Positions 25,542-32,166 of a stretch of DNA of 57,936 nt are shown piece after piece (the first letter of the stretch is position 1; each line of letters begins with the position of its first letter). This DNA is from Chloroflexi bacterium bin125 (GTDB taxonomy: Bacteria > Chloroflexota > Dehalococcoidia > Bin125). The notes beneath the pieces were generated by a model. That model was given only the letters and a program-made list of their open reading frames with translations. It made no database searches and had not been told where the DNA came from. Made by a program: the position numbers and the translations under genes. Location: assembly GCA_002239025.1 (NCBI GenBank), contig MPNM01000018.1, positions 1 to 57,936 on the forward strand, read 5' to 3'.

Positions 25542-26338
25542 TGCCGGCCCAGCTCTTCCGCTCGTTGATGTGCCGCAGCCACGGCGTCGATGAACGCGGC
25601 GCGGACGCCCTGTTGTTCCAGCACTCGCAGCCCGGCCGCGGTCGTGCCACCGGGAGAAGTCACCATATCCTTCAATACCGCCGGATGCTGCCCTGACTGG
25701 GACGCAAACTCGCTGGATCCGGTCACCGTCTGCAACACCATCCGCCGCGCGTCATCGGGTCGCAGCCCGATGTTCACGGCTGCATTGATCATCGCTTCGA
25801 TGACCAGAAACACATACGCCGGACCGCTGCCCGAAACAGCCGTGATCTTGTCAATCGCCGACTCGTCAGCGACATAGAGTTGCTCACCCATCGTGTCGAG
25901 CAGTTGGCTGACCAACGCCCGCTCATCCTCTGTCACACCTTCGGTGGCCGTCCAAGCTGTGAATCCCTTGCCGACCTGAGCCGGAGTGTTAGGCATCGCC
26001 CGAACCACACGGTCGGCGCCGGTTGACGCCTGCACGTCGGCAATCGTTGAGCCGGCCAAGATCGAGATCAGCAGCTTGGCAGCCGTGCCTCCAGTGCTGT
26101 TCAGCGAAGGAAGATCCTGCGGTTTGACTGAGAGATAGACAACCTCACCACCGTTGATCGCTTCGGCCTGGTCGCCGGTGACGGAGATTCCGCTGAATTC
26201 GCCTTCCAGCCAACCCCGACGCTCGGGCAGGACTTCACAAACAGTCAGGTCATTCATCGAGATCACGCCGGCACTGGTCACAGCGCGAACAAAGGTCGCG
26301 CCCATGGTCCCACCGCCGATTACGGCAATCTTGGTCAT
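25538..26338 (-). CDS. proC: Pyrroline-5-carboxylate reductase
   Basis: A 266-residue NADPH-dependent enzyme of the last step of proline synthesis. N-terminal Rossmann motif IAVIGGGTMG and the C-terminal signature of ProC (VTSPGGTTAAGLRVLEQ) are visible; AVSGSGPAYVF carries the substrate-binding region. It overlaps yggS and yggT by 4 nt on either side, so it belongs to the same coupled unit. Confidence 0.95.
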   Translation of the reverse strand: MTKIAVIGGGTMGATFVRAVTSAGVISMNDLTVCEVLPERRGWLEGEFSGISVTGDQAEAINGGEVVYLSVKPQDLPSLNSTGGTAAKLLISILAGSTIADVQASTGADRVVRAMPNTPAQVGKGFTAWTATEGVTEDERALVSQLLDTMGEQLYVADESAIDKITAVSGSGPAYVFLVIEAMINAAVNIGLRPDDARRMVLQTVTGSSEFASQSGQHPAVLKDMVTSPGGTTAAGLRVLEQQGVRAAFIDAVAAAHQRAEELGRQ

Positions 26339-27015
26339 GCTGGACCTCCGGCATGAGTCTCTCGCTGGCCGAAGATCGCGCGCCCAATTCGGACCATCGT
26401 GGAACCTTCCTCGATGGCTACAGCGTAATCGTTGGACATACCCATGCTGAGTTCAGGAAGCGTCAACTCTTCGGCAAGCGCTCGCAGTTTGCGAAAGACG
26501 GGACGCACCTCTTCCGGGTCCTCGACCTCGGGCGCCACCGTCATGAGCCCAACTACTCTCAAATGTGAGAGTAGTTGGGTGCTTGCCAGTGCATCCTTCA
26601 CTTCTTCGAGCTTGAACCCATGTTTTGACGGCTCCTCCGCCACATTCACTTCCAACATCACTGTCAAATCACTCTCAAGCCGACTCGAAACTGCCTGCGC
26701 CAGACGCACACTGTCGACCGACTGCACCGTCGCAAAGCGACCGGCAAATCGCGCCTTGTTGCGCTGCAAGTGACCGATCAGGTGGATCTCAGCCTCGACG
26801 CCGAGTCTGGGTAGCTGGTCGAGTTTGGCCAGACCTTCCTGCACTCGATTCTCGCCGAAGTGCCGCTGTCCGGCCGCCGCCGCTTCGGCGATGGCTTCGA
26901 CTGGAAACGTCTTCGAGACCGCGATCAGTTGGACATCCGATGGGTCGCGGCCGGCTCGTGCGCAGGCATCGTCAATCTGCTCATTGACTCGACGCAGATT
27001 GTCCGCGATCGACAC
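26335..27015 (-). CDS. yggS: YggS/PROSC-family PLP-binding protein
   Basis: A 226-residue PLP-homeostasis protein with a single TIM-barrel domain. The PLP Lys is K35 in IAVSKTF; HFGENRVQE, HLIGHLQRNK, and SMGMSNDYAVAIEEGSTMVRIG are the family signatures. I start it at GTG 27015, one base after the TGA of the upstream radical SAM gene; the longer open frame is not coding. The stop overlaps proC by 4 nt. A perfect 14-bp inverted repeat lies inside the gene at 26548-26579. Confidence 0.92.
   Translation of the reverse strand: MSIADNLRRVNEQIDDACARAGRDPSDVQLIAVSKTFPVEAIAEAAAAGQRHFGENRVQEGLAKLDQLPRLGVEAEIHLIGHLQRNKARFAGRFATVQSVDSVRLAQAVSSRLESDLTVMLEVNVAEEPSKHGFKLEEVKDALASTQLLSHLRVVGLMTVAPEVEDPEEVRPVFRKLRALAEELTLPELSMGMSNDYAVAIEEGSTMVRIGRAIFGQRETHAGGPA
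26548..26579. repeat. Perfect 14-bp inverted repeat inside yggS
   Basis: The arm CCCAACTACTCTCA (26548-26561) is repeated as exact reverse complement at 26566-26579 with a 4-nt loop (AATG). In the yggS mRNA this is a 14-bp hairpin covering the codons for the QLLSHLRVVG segment, in the part of the protein just before the conserved GLMT. It has no T-tract. Confidence 0.9.
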
Positions 27016-27016
27016 C

Positions 27017-28780
27017 TCAGACTCCAACGACAGCTTCCGCAGTGACGGTTTCCAGGGGCACGATGGTGGGTGAGTACGAGGGAATCTCGTTGCCGCCGCA
27101 GACGCCACACATGTTGCAGCCAATCTCTGGCGGTGGACAAGCGATGGTCGCTTTCTCGCGCAGGTGCTTGGACAGCTCGCGCTCGAAGAAACGAGCCGTA
27201 ATGCCTGTCTCCACAGCCGACCACGGACTTGGTCCGCCGCCCCAGGGCAGCGGTCCGTCGAGATTCCATTCCCCGGCGGCTCGCATCCACTCGCGGGCCG
27301 ACGGCGCTTCCATCTCGAGGATCGCGTGCGCCAGGCGTTGGTCGGAGCGCGAGCAGATGTCGTCGATCCGTGCCCAGGTGGGACTATCACCGCGCAGCCG
27401 GATGCCGGTCTTGCGGAAGGCGTGTTGCAGAATCTGTTGGCGATGCTTGACCAGTCCGGCCTCGGATTGCACCAGTTCCTGGTAGGCGGTCGCCGGCTTG
27501 GGAACGAGCGGACCGACCGACATCACCAATTCGGTTCCGTGACCGTGAGCGTCGAGCCGTTCCTTGACGGCAAGTCCGAGATTGGCCATCGCCTCCACAT
27601 CTTCGTCCTCTTCGTCGGGCAGGCCGATCATGAAGTAGAGCTTGAGTCGGTTCATCGCCGCTGAGCCGACCTTGTCGGCCGCCTCGATGATCTGGTCTTC
27701 CGAGACGGCCTTGTTGATCCGCTGCCGCATCCGCTCAGAACCAGCCTCGGGCGCGAGTGTGACCGTTCGCGTGCCTCCGCGCGAGAGCACGTCCAGCAGT
27801 TCGGGGGCGAGATTGTCTACACGCAGCGACGACACCGACACACGACCGCCGAGCTTGTCCGCCTGGACGGCGAGCTCGGCCAACTGCGGATGGTCGGCGA
27901 CAGCTGCGCCCAGCAGTCCAACCCGATCGGTCCGCTTCAGGCCTTCTTGCACCTGGTTAAGCAGCGATTCCAGCGGTCGGTATCGAGGCGGTCGGAAGAC
28001 ATAGCCGGCGATGCAGAATCGGCAGCCCCGACCGCAGCCGCGTGCGGCCTCAATCAGCGTCATTTGGTTGAACTCGGTCTCGTCGGTGAGCACCAACGAC
28101 ATCGCCTCGGTCGTTGAGATGTCGCGCACCCACTGCCGCTCGACACCGTCGCCTGACCCCAGGGCCGGCACAAACACGCCGGGAATCCTGGCCAGCGCCT
28201 CGAGCTGATCGGCGCGCGGACTGTATGCGTACTCCTGCAGCGTGTCGATCAACTCTTCGAGAATCGGCTCCGCTTCGCCGATCACGAATGCATCAAAGCA
28301 GTCCGCTAGCGGCAACGGATTGGTAATCACAGCCGCGCCGCCAGCAATGATCAGCGGATCGCCATCGTCGCGGTTGATGCTCAACGGCTCAATCTGGGCC
28401 GCCTGCAGCGATCGAACGACGTGGTAGTAGTCGATCTCATACGTCAGCGTGTAGGCGACTACGGGAAAGTCGGCCAGGGGTCGCTGCGATTCGATCGTCA
28501 CTGGACCCAGCGAGGGATCGTCGCCTCGTTCGGACTTGTGCGGCGGATCGTAGAAGGCGCGCTCACAAACGATGTCGCTGCGATTGTTCAGCAGGCCATA
28601 CAGGGTCTGCAGACCCAGATTCGACATGCCCAGGTAGTAGGAGTTGGGATAGACCAGGGCCAGGGGCAGCCTGCCGCCCCAGTCCTTGATTACGGCGCCC
28701 TGTTCGGCGTCCAGACGTTGTCGAGCCAGCGAGATCGTGCGCGAGAGATTACGTTTAGCCATTGTCGCCAGTGTAGGCAT
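27017..28780 (-). CDS. B12-binding-type radical SAM protein of unknown substrate
   Basis: A 587-residue protein with an N-terminal cobalamin-binding-like domain (about residues 30-200), a radical SAM domain with the cluster motif CGRGCRFC (C-x3-C-x2-C), and a C-terminal Cys-rich end (CPPPEIGCNMCGVCGG) that may bind another cluster or zinc. This matches the uncharacterised large radical SAM family found next to DUF2344 proteins in many bacteria; no DUF2344 gene is here. Two in-frame ATGs (28780 and 28762) are both possible starts. It is probably the first gene of the unit yggS-proC-yggT. Confidence 0.85.
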   Translation of the reverse strand: MPTLATMAKRNLSRTISLARQRLDAEQGAVIKDWGGRLPLALVYPNSYYLGMSNLGLQTLYGLLNNRSDIVCERAFYDPPHKSERGDDPSLGPVTIESQRPLADFPVVAYTLTYEIDYYHVVRSLQAAQIEPLSINRDDGDPLIIAGGAAVITNPLPLADCFDAFVIGEAEPILEELIDTLQEYAYSPRADQLEALARIPGVFVPALGSGDGVERQWVRDISTTEAMSLVLTDETEFNQMTLIEAARGCGRGCRFCIAGYVFRPPRYRPLESLLNQVQEGLKRTDRVGLLGAAVADHPQLAELAVQADKLGGRVSVSSLRVDNLAPELLDVLSRGGTRTVTLAPEAGSERMRQRINKAVSEDQIIEAADKVGSAAMNRLKLYFMIGLPDEEDEDVEAMANLGLAVKERLDAHGHGTELVMSVGPLVPKPATAYQELVQSEAGLVKHRQQILQHAFRKTGIRLRGDSPTWARIDDICSRSDQRLAHAILEMEAPSAREWMRAAGEWNLDGPLPWGGGPSPWSAVETGITARFFERELSKHLREKATIACPPPEIGCNMCGVCGGNEIPSYSPTIVPLETVTAEAVVGV

Positions 28781-28865
28781 GTGATCCGTTGCAACGTTGT
28801 TCCAACAACGTCAGACCAGCAGATCACACCGACTTACAGGCAGCAATCTCCGTCACACCTCCCGC

Positions 28866-28925
28866 CGACCACCGTCATACCCGTGCTTGCGGCGGCGCCT
28901 GCCCCCGGCTCGAACGTGAGTATCT
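28866..28925. repeat. Repeat family B, copy 2
   Basis: Starts with CGTCATACCCG and ends with GAGTATCTCG; the middle carries GCCTGCCCCCGGCT, as in the other copies. It is the most diverged copy (outer hairpin arm changed). It lies in the 254-nt space between the moaB-like and radical SAM genes. Confidence 0.6.
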
Positions 28926-28961
28926 CGACGAGTCCACTACGACCGTTGAGCACACGTCGAG

Positions 28962-28985
28962 ATTGCCGCGCCGGAGCGCGGCAAT
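28962..28985. repeat. Perfect 10-bp hairpin, compact relative of family B
   Basis: ATTGCCGCGC (28962-28971) and GCGCGGCAAT (28976-28985) pair perfectly around CGGA. Read on the minus strand it begins CCGTCATTGCC and ends GGCAATCTCGACG, sharing the family B ends (CGTCAT and ATCTCG), so it looks like a single-hairpin version placed tail to tail with copy 2. Confidence 0.65.
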
Positions 28986-29034
28986 GACGGATCCTGCTGC
29001 CTTTGTCTCAACAGCCGCTTGCTTATCCTGCCTG

Positions 29035-29532
29035 TCAGTGCTCGGTGTCGCCACCGATGAGTTGCAGTGCGTGAGGCAGGACTGGCGCCAGCGCGTCCAG
29101 ATTTTCTCGAACTGCTCGCTCGGAGCCGGGCAGATTGACAATCAACGTTCGACCCGCGATTCCACAGAGACCACGCGACAACGCGGCCATGGGCGTCTTG
29201 CGTAGACCCTCGGCCCGCATCAGTTCGGCCAGGCCGGGCGCGTCCCGCTCGATCACTCGACGCGTCGCCTCGGGCGTGTTGTCGCGGGGGCCGAAGCCGG
29301 TGCCTCCCGTGGTCACGATCAGGCTGACTCCATCGGCGACCCATTGTCGAAGCCGCTCCACGGTTGCGTCGGGGTCGTCCGACTGGATGGCATGGTTACT
29401 GACCGTGATGCCCATTTCCGCCAATCGCTCTCGAATGGCGGGTCCTGACGTGTCCTCCCGCCGGCCCGCAGCGCCCTGATCGGAGAGGGTGAGGACAGCA
29501 GCATTGAAATTCTGTGGGCTGGTTTGAGACAT
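29035..29532 (-). CDS. MoaB/Mog-family molybdopterin-binding protein
   Basis: A 165-residue MoCF-fold protein of molybdenum-cofactor synthesis. TTGGTGFGPRDNTPEA is the family signature (residues about 73-88), and GRTLIVNLPGSE follows. MogA adenylylates molybdopterin; MoaB is its close relative, and the two cannot be told apart here. The gene is alone, with mraZ divergent from it across 260 nt that carry DnaA boxes and the mraZ promoter. Confidence 0.88.
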   Translation of the reverse strand: MSQTSPQNFNAAVLTLSDQGAAGRREDTSGPAIRERLAEMGITVSNHAIQSDDPDATVERLRQWVADGVSLIVTTGGTGFGPRDNTPEATRRVIERDAPGLAELMRAEGLRKTPMAALSRGLCGIAGRTLIVNLPGSERAVRENLDALAPVLPHALQLIGGDTEH

Positions 29533-29574
29533 GTCGGCTGTTCTATCTGGTTGTTCTGAGTTTCTCAGTCGAAG

Positions 29575-29592
29575 TTATCCACATTATCCACC
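29575..29592 (+). promoter_or_regulatory. Two adjacent DnaA boxes
   Basis: TTATCCACA (29575-29583, a perfect consensus box) is followed without spacer by TTATCCACC (29584-29592, one mismatch). A weaker inverted box (TGTGGACCA) is found about 37 nt downstream. They sit about 100 nt before the candidate mraZ promoter. Confidence 0.55.
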
Positions 29593-29685
29593 ACTTGTGG
29601 CATCTCTTTAGGGCTTGCTCCGCCCCTTTTGTGGACCAATTTCGTTCCCTTTCGAGAACTGGGAGCGTTTTCCCTGAATCTGGCC

Positions 29686-29715
29686 TTGAAATCCCTTCCA
29701 TAATGTGCATACAGT
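29686..29715 (+). promoter_or_regulatory. Candidate mraZ/dcw promoter (TTGAAA-18-TACAGT)
   Basis: TTGAAA at 29686-29691 and TACAGT at 29710-29715 with an 18-nt spacer, about 80 nt before the mraZ GTG and upstream of the candidate MraZ boxes. AT-rich compared with surrounding sequence. Confidence 0.45.
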
Positions 29716-29733
29716 GCGTTATCGACAGACTGA

Positions 29734-29771
29734 TGGGGACAAATGGGAAACGCGGCATAACGTGAATGGGA
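29734..29771 (+). promoter_or_regulatory. Candidate MraZ operator (TGGGN repeats)
   Basis: TGGGG at 29734 and TGGGA at 29744 are spaced by exactly 10 nt, as in the E. coli MraZ operator, where TGGGN boxes repeat every turn of the helix. A third TGGGA at 29767 is off this phase by 3 nt. Location between promoter and mraZ fits autorepression. Confidence 0.5.
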
Positions 29772-29792
29772 AGGGCACACAGGGCTTCAAAC

Positions 29793-30260
29793 GTGGCGAC
29801 GATCGACTTCACCGGGGAGTACGAACATCGGCTGGACGACAGAGGTCGTCTGGCGATTCCGTCCCCGTATCGGGGTCTGTTCGAGCACGGTGGATTCCTG
29901 TTGCCGGGACCGGACGGGCAGATCGAGCTCTACACCCCCGAGGCATACGCCGCAGAGAAGCAAGTGCGGACCGTGGACGACAAACTGAGCGCTTCGGCCA
30001 GACGACTGGCGCGCAGCTTCTTCGGACGAGTGCGACGCGTGGAAACCGACCGTCAGGGACGGATCTTGATTCCGCCGCAGATGCGCCAGGAACGCAATCT
30101 CAACGGCGACACCGTGATCATCGGCATGGGCGATTACCTGGAAATCTGGAACTCCGAGGCCTGGCACAGCGAACAGGCAGAAATCGACGAGGGCTACGCC
30201 GAACTGCTCCAGCAGCTCGCCGAGGCAGCCGCCGCTCCGAACAGCTCGGAGGAGTCGTAA
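29793..30260 (+). CDS. mraZ: Transcriptional regulator MraZ
   Basis: A 155-residue protein with two AbrB-like SWAPT motifs: FTGEYEHRLDDRGRLAIPSPYR near the start and VETDRQGRILIPPQMRQ in the second half. MraZ forms rings and represses the dcw promoter. I choose GTG 29793 (AGGG 8 nt upstream, and MATIDFTGEYEH fits the usual N-terminus); the frame extends to ATG 29766, which lacks a ribosome site. Its stop overlaps the rsmH ATG (TAATG). Confidence 0.93.
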   Translation: MATIDFTGEYEHRLDDRGRLAIPSPYRGLFEHGGFLLPGPDGQIELYTPEAYAAEKQVRTVDDKLSASARRLARSFFGRVRRVETDRQGRILIPPQMRQERNLNGDTVIIGMGDYLEIWNSEAWHSEQAEIDEGYAELLQQLAEAAAAPNSSEES

Positions 30261-31177
30261 TGACTTCTCAGCATCAGCACATCCCGGTCATGGTGGACGA
30301 AGTCCTGGCCATGCTCGATGTCAAGTCGGGCGGTCGCTACCTCGACGCAACGGTCGGACTGGGCGGCCACGCCGAGGCAGTGCTGAGCGCATCCGGCGCT
30401 GACGGCCGATTGCTCGGCTGCGACGCCGACCCGGACGCGATTGCCGCAGCTTCGAAGCGTCTGGCTCCCTTCGGCGATCGCGTCAGCCTCCAGCAGTGTT
30501 GGATGGATGACGCCGCGAACGCCGCAACCGATGCTTCGATCACGCCATTGGATGGCGTGCTCTGCGACCTCGGCGTCTCTTCACTACAACTTGATACGCC
30601 GGAACGCGGATTCTCCTTCCAGGCTGAGGGTCCGTTGGATATGCAGTTGGGCCCGTCCGAGATTGCCGGCGCTTTCGACACGTCTGACCGCGCGACTGCC
30701 GACGAGATCGTCAACGAGTGGTCATCCGACGACCTGGCCAACCTGATCTACGAATACGGCGAAGAGCGTCGCTCTCGCCGAATCGCGCGAACGATCGTGG
30801 CGCGACGCCCAATCGCGACGACTACCGAACTGGCTCAGGCCGTGGTCGATGCCGTCGGCATCCGACCGGGCGCGAGGGTTCATCCCGCGACACGTGTCTT
30901 CCAGGCAATTCGCCTTGAGGTCAACCGCGAGCTCGAACGCCTGGCGACGTTCCTGTCGCAGGTGCGAGGCGTGATGCGTCTCGGCGGTCGGCTGGTCGTG
31001 ATCGCGTTCCACTCGCTTGAGGACCGGATCGTCAAGCGATTCCTGCGGGAACAGTCGGCAAGCGCTACGCCGGCGTTCCGCACCTTGACTCGACGAGTAC
31101 TGCGGCCGACGGCGGCTGAAGTCGAACGAAATCCACGGGCGCGCAGCGCGCGCCTTCGCGCAGCGGAGGCAATCTGA
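30260..31177 (+). CDS. rsmH: 16S rRNA m4C1402 methyltransferase RsmH (MraW)
   Basis: A 305-residue SAM-dependent methyltransferase acting on the decoding-site cytosine 1402 of 16S rRNA. N-terminal HIPVMVDEVL, SAM motif YLDATVGLGGHAEAVL, LCDLGVSSLQLD, and the C-terminal VIAFHSLEDRIVKRF are all present. A GGAGGAG in the end of mraZ serves its start. It is followed by an unusual 451-nt gap before the FtsL-like gene. Confidence 0.95.
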   Translation: MTSQHQHIPVMVDEVLAMLDVKSGGRYLDATVGLGGHAEAVLSASGADGRLLGCDADPDAIAAASKRLAPFGDRVSLQQCWMDDAANAATDASITPLDGVLCDLGVSSLQLDTPERGFSFQAEGPLDMQLGPSEIAGAFDTSDRATADEIVNEWSSDDLANLIYEYGEERRSRRIARTIVARRPIATTTELAQAVVDAVGIRPGARVHPATRVFQAIRLEVNRELERLATFLSQVRGVMRLGGRLVVIAFHSLEDRIVKRFLREQSASATPAFRTLTRRVLRPTAAEVERNPRARSARLRAAEAI

Positions 31178-31628
31178 TGCCACGGCTGCAATACCAGGCA
31201 AGTACGGAACGAGAAGAACAGGAGCGACTGGAGCGTCGGGAGCACGCTCGGAAATCGTTGAGCGGATCGTGTGCAGGGGACTACCTAACAGCCACTACAG
31301 TGAAGGAGAAGCCCCGCCGCCAAACCACTGGATCACGGTTGCGCGTGGCCCTGGGCCATGACGATCGTGGACCACGTCCCCCAGTCTGCGCGCACGATCC
31401 GCTCAACGATTCCCGAGCGCTTTCACACCAGAGTCTGGTGTGTGCATCCCACTTTACGTCGAATTGGCGGCACCGACGCCGAATACTCCCAACTTTCCGT
31501 AACCATTCCAATGCTCCGACGTTGAAGCCATTGACTGGCTCAATCGAGCACGTCTCTTGCCTACCCGGCGACACCCTAGTTGGCGATACCTGCTCGCGCG
31601 GAACTTCTCGACGCCGAACGGCGTTTCG
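31178..31628. other. Unexplained 451-nt gap inside the dcw cluster
   Basis: No convincing gene. A frame opens at 31177 (TGATG overlap with rsmH) and runs 151 codons; its first roughly 50 residues are charged and helix-like (STEREEQERLERREHARKS), the rest looks non-coding. The stretch contains a perfect 19-nt palindrome at 31424-31442 and a smaller one (CGTGG-A-CCACG, 31366-31376). It could hold an internal promoter, an RNA leader for ftsL, or a decayed gene. Confidence 0.4.
31424..31442. promoter_or_regulatory. Perfect 19-nt palindrome (CACACCAGA-G-TCTGGTGTG)
   Basis: Nine-base arms with a single central base, exact. It has the form of an operator for a dimeric regulator of the TetR or GntR type. 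It lies about 190 nt before the FtsL-like start and far from any T-tract, so a terminator is unlikely. Confidence 0.55.
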
Positions 31629-32141
31629 ATGACAACGGCGAAACCCAGCACGACGCTCGATGCGTCGTTGCCCACCTCGGCGGCGAGTGACTCTCACCAT
31701 GCGCTTCCCCGACCCGTCCTGCCGCGCCGGCCTCGCTACACGGGCCGCATGCCCGCCTGGGCCTGGCTGGCCGTCTTCGGACTCTGCATCGCGGCAACGT
31801 TACCGGTCATCCGCACGTCGAGCGTGACCGAGAGCGGAAGCGAACTGCGAATCCTGGAAGCGGAACGCGAGCGCCTGAACTCTGAAATCCGATCCCTCGC
31901 GGCGCATGTCGGGCAACTTGGCTCGTTGGCGCGAGTCAAGCACCAGGCGGAGGAGCGACTCAACATGGTTCCCGCCCGCCCGACTGCCGTGCTGGAAGTC
32001 AAACAACCTCCGCCGGCTCGCACATTGCCTTCGCGATTCTTACCGCCATCAGACGCAGCCAACGCTGGCTTGACCGATTCCACGTCAACGGCCGGCCAGT
32101 CGATCTGGGCTGGGATCTTCGACGTGCTGATCTTTGAGTAA
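31629..32141 (+). CDS. FtsL/DivIC-like division protein
   Basis: About 170 residues: a variable cytoplasmic N-terminus, one membrane helix (WAWLAVFGLCIAATLPVI), then an extracellular heptad-type coiled coil (ESGSELRILEAERERLNSEI) and a Pro/Ser-rich tail. Size, topology and its place between rsmH and ftsI identify it as the FtsL-type partner of FtsQ and DivIC/FtsB in the divisome. Sequence identity to known FtsL is low, as is usual for this family. The ATG at 31629 has no clear Shine-Dalgarno site; the frame is open upstream to a TTG at 31557. Confidence 0.65.
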   Translation: MTTAKPSTTLDASLPTSAASDSHHALPRPVLPRRPRYTGRMPAWAWLAVFGLCIAATLPVIRTSSVTESGSELRILEAERERLNSEIRSLAAHVGQLGSLARVKHQAEERLNMVPARPTAVLEVKQPPPARTLPSRFLPPSDAANAGLTDSTSTAGQSIWAGIFDVLIFE

Positions 32142-32166
32142 GTGGTGATGCAGAAAGGGCAGGGCA

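Noticed and set aside
27016-27390. Upstream extension of yggS
   Set aside because: Lies antiphase in the radical SAM gene; GTG 27015 gives the family's normal start.
28866-28985. CRISPR array
   Set aside because: The repeats are palindromic, dispersed and without regular spacers.
29533-29792. Replication origin
   Set aside because: Only two good DnaA boxes, no dnaA or dnaN gene and no extended AT-rich region nearby.
31177-31632. 151-codon frame starting at the rsmH stop
   Set aside because: Only the first 50 residues look protein-like; the rest has no coding character and no homologue is recognised. Kept only as part of the gap description.
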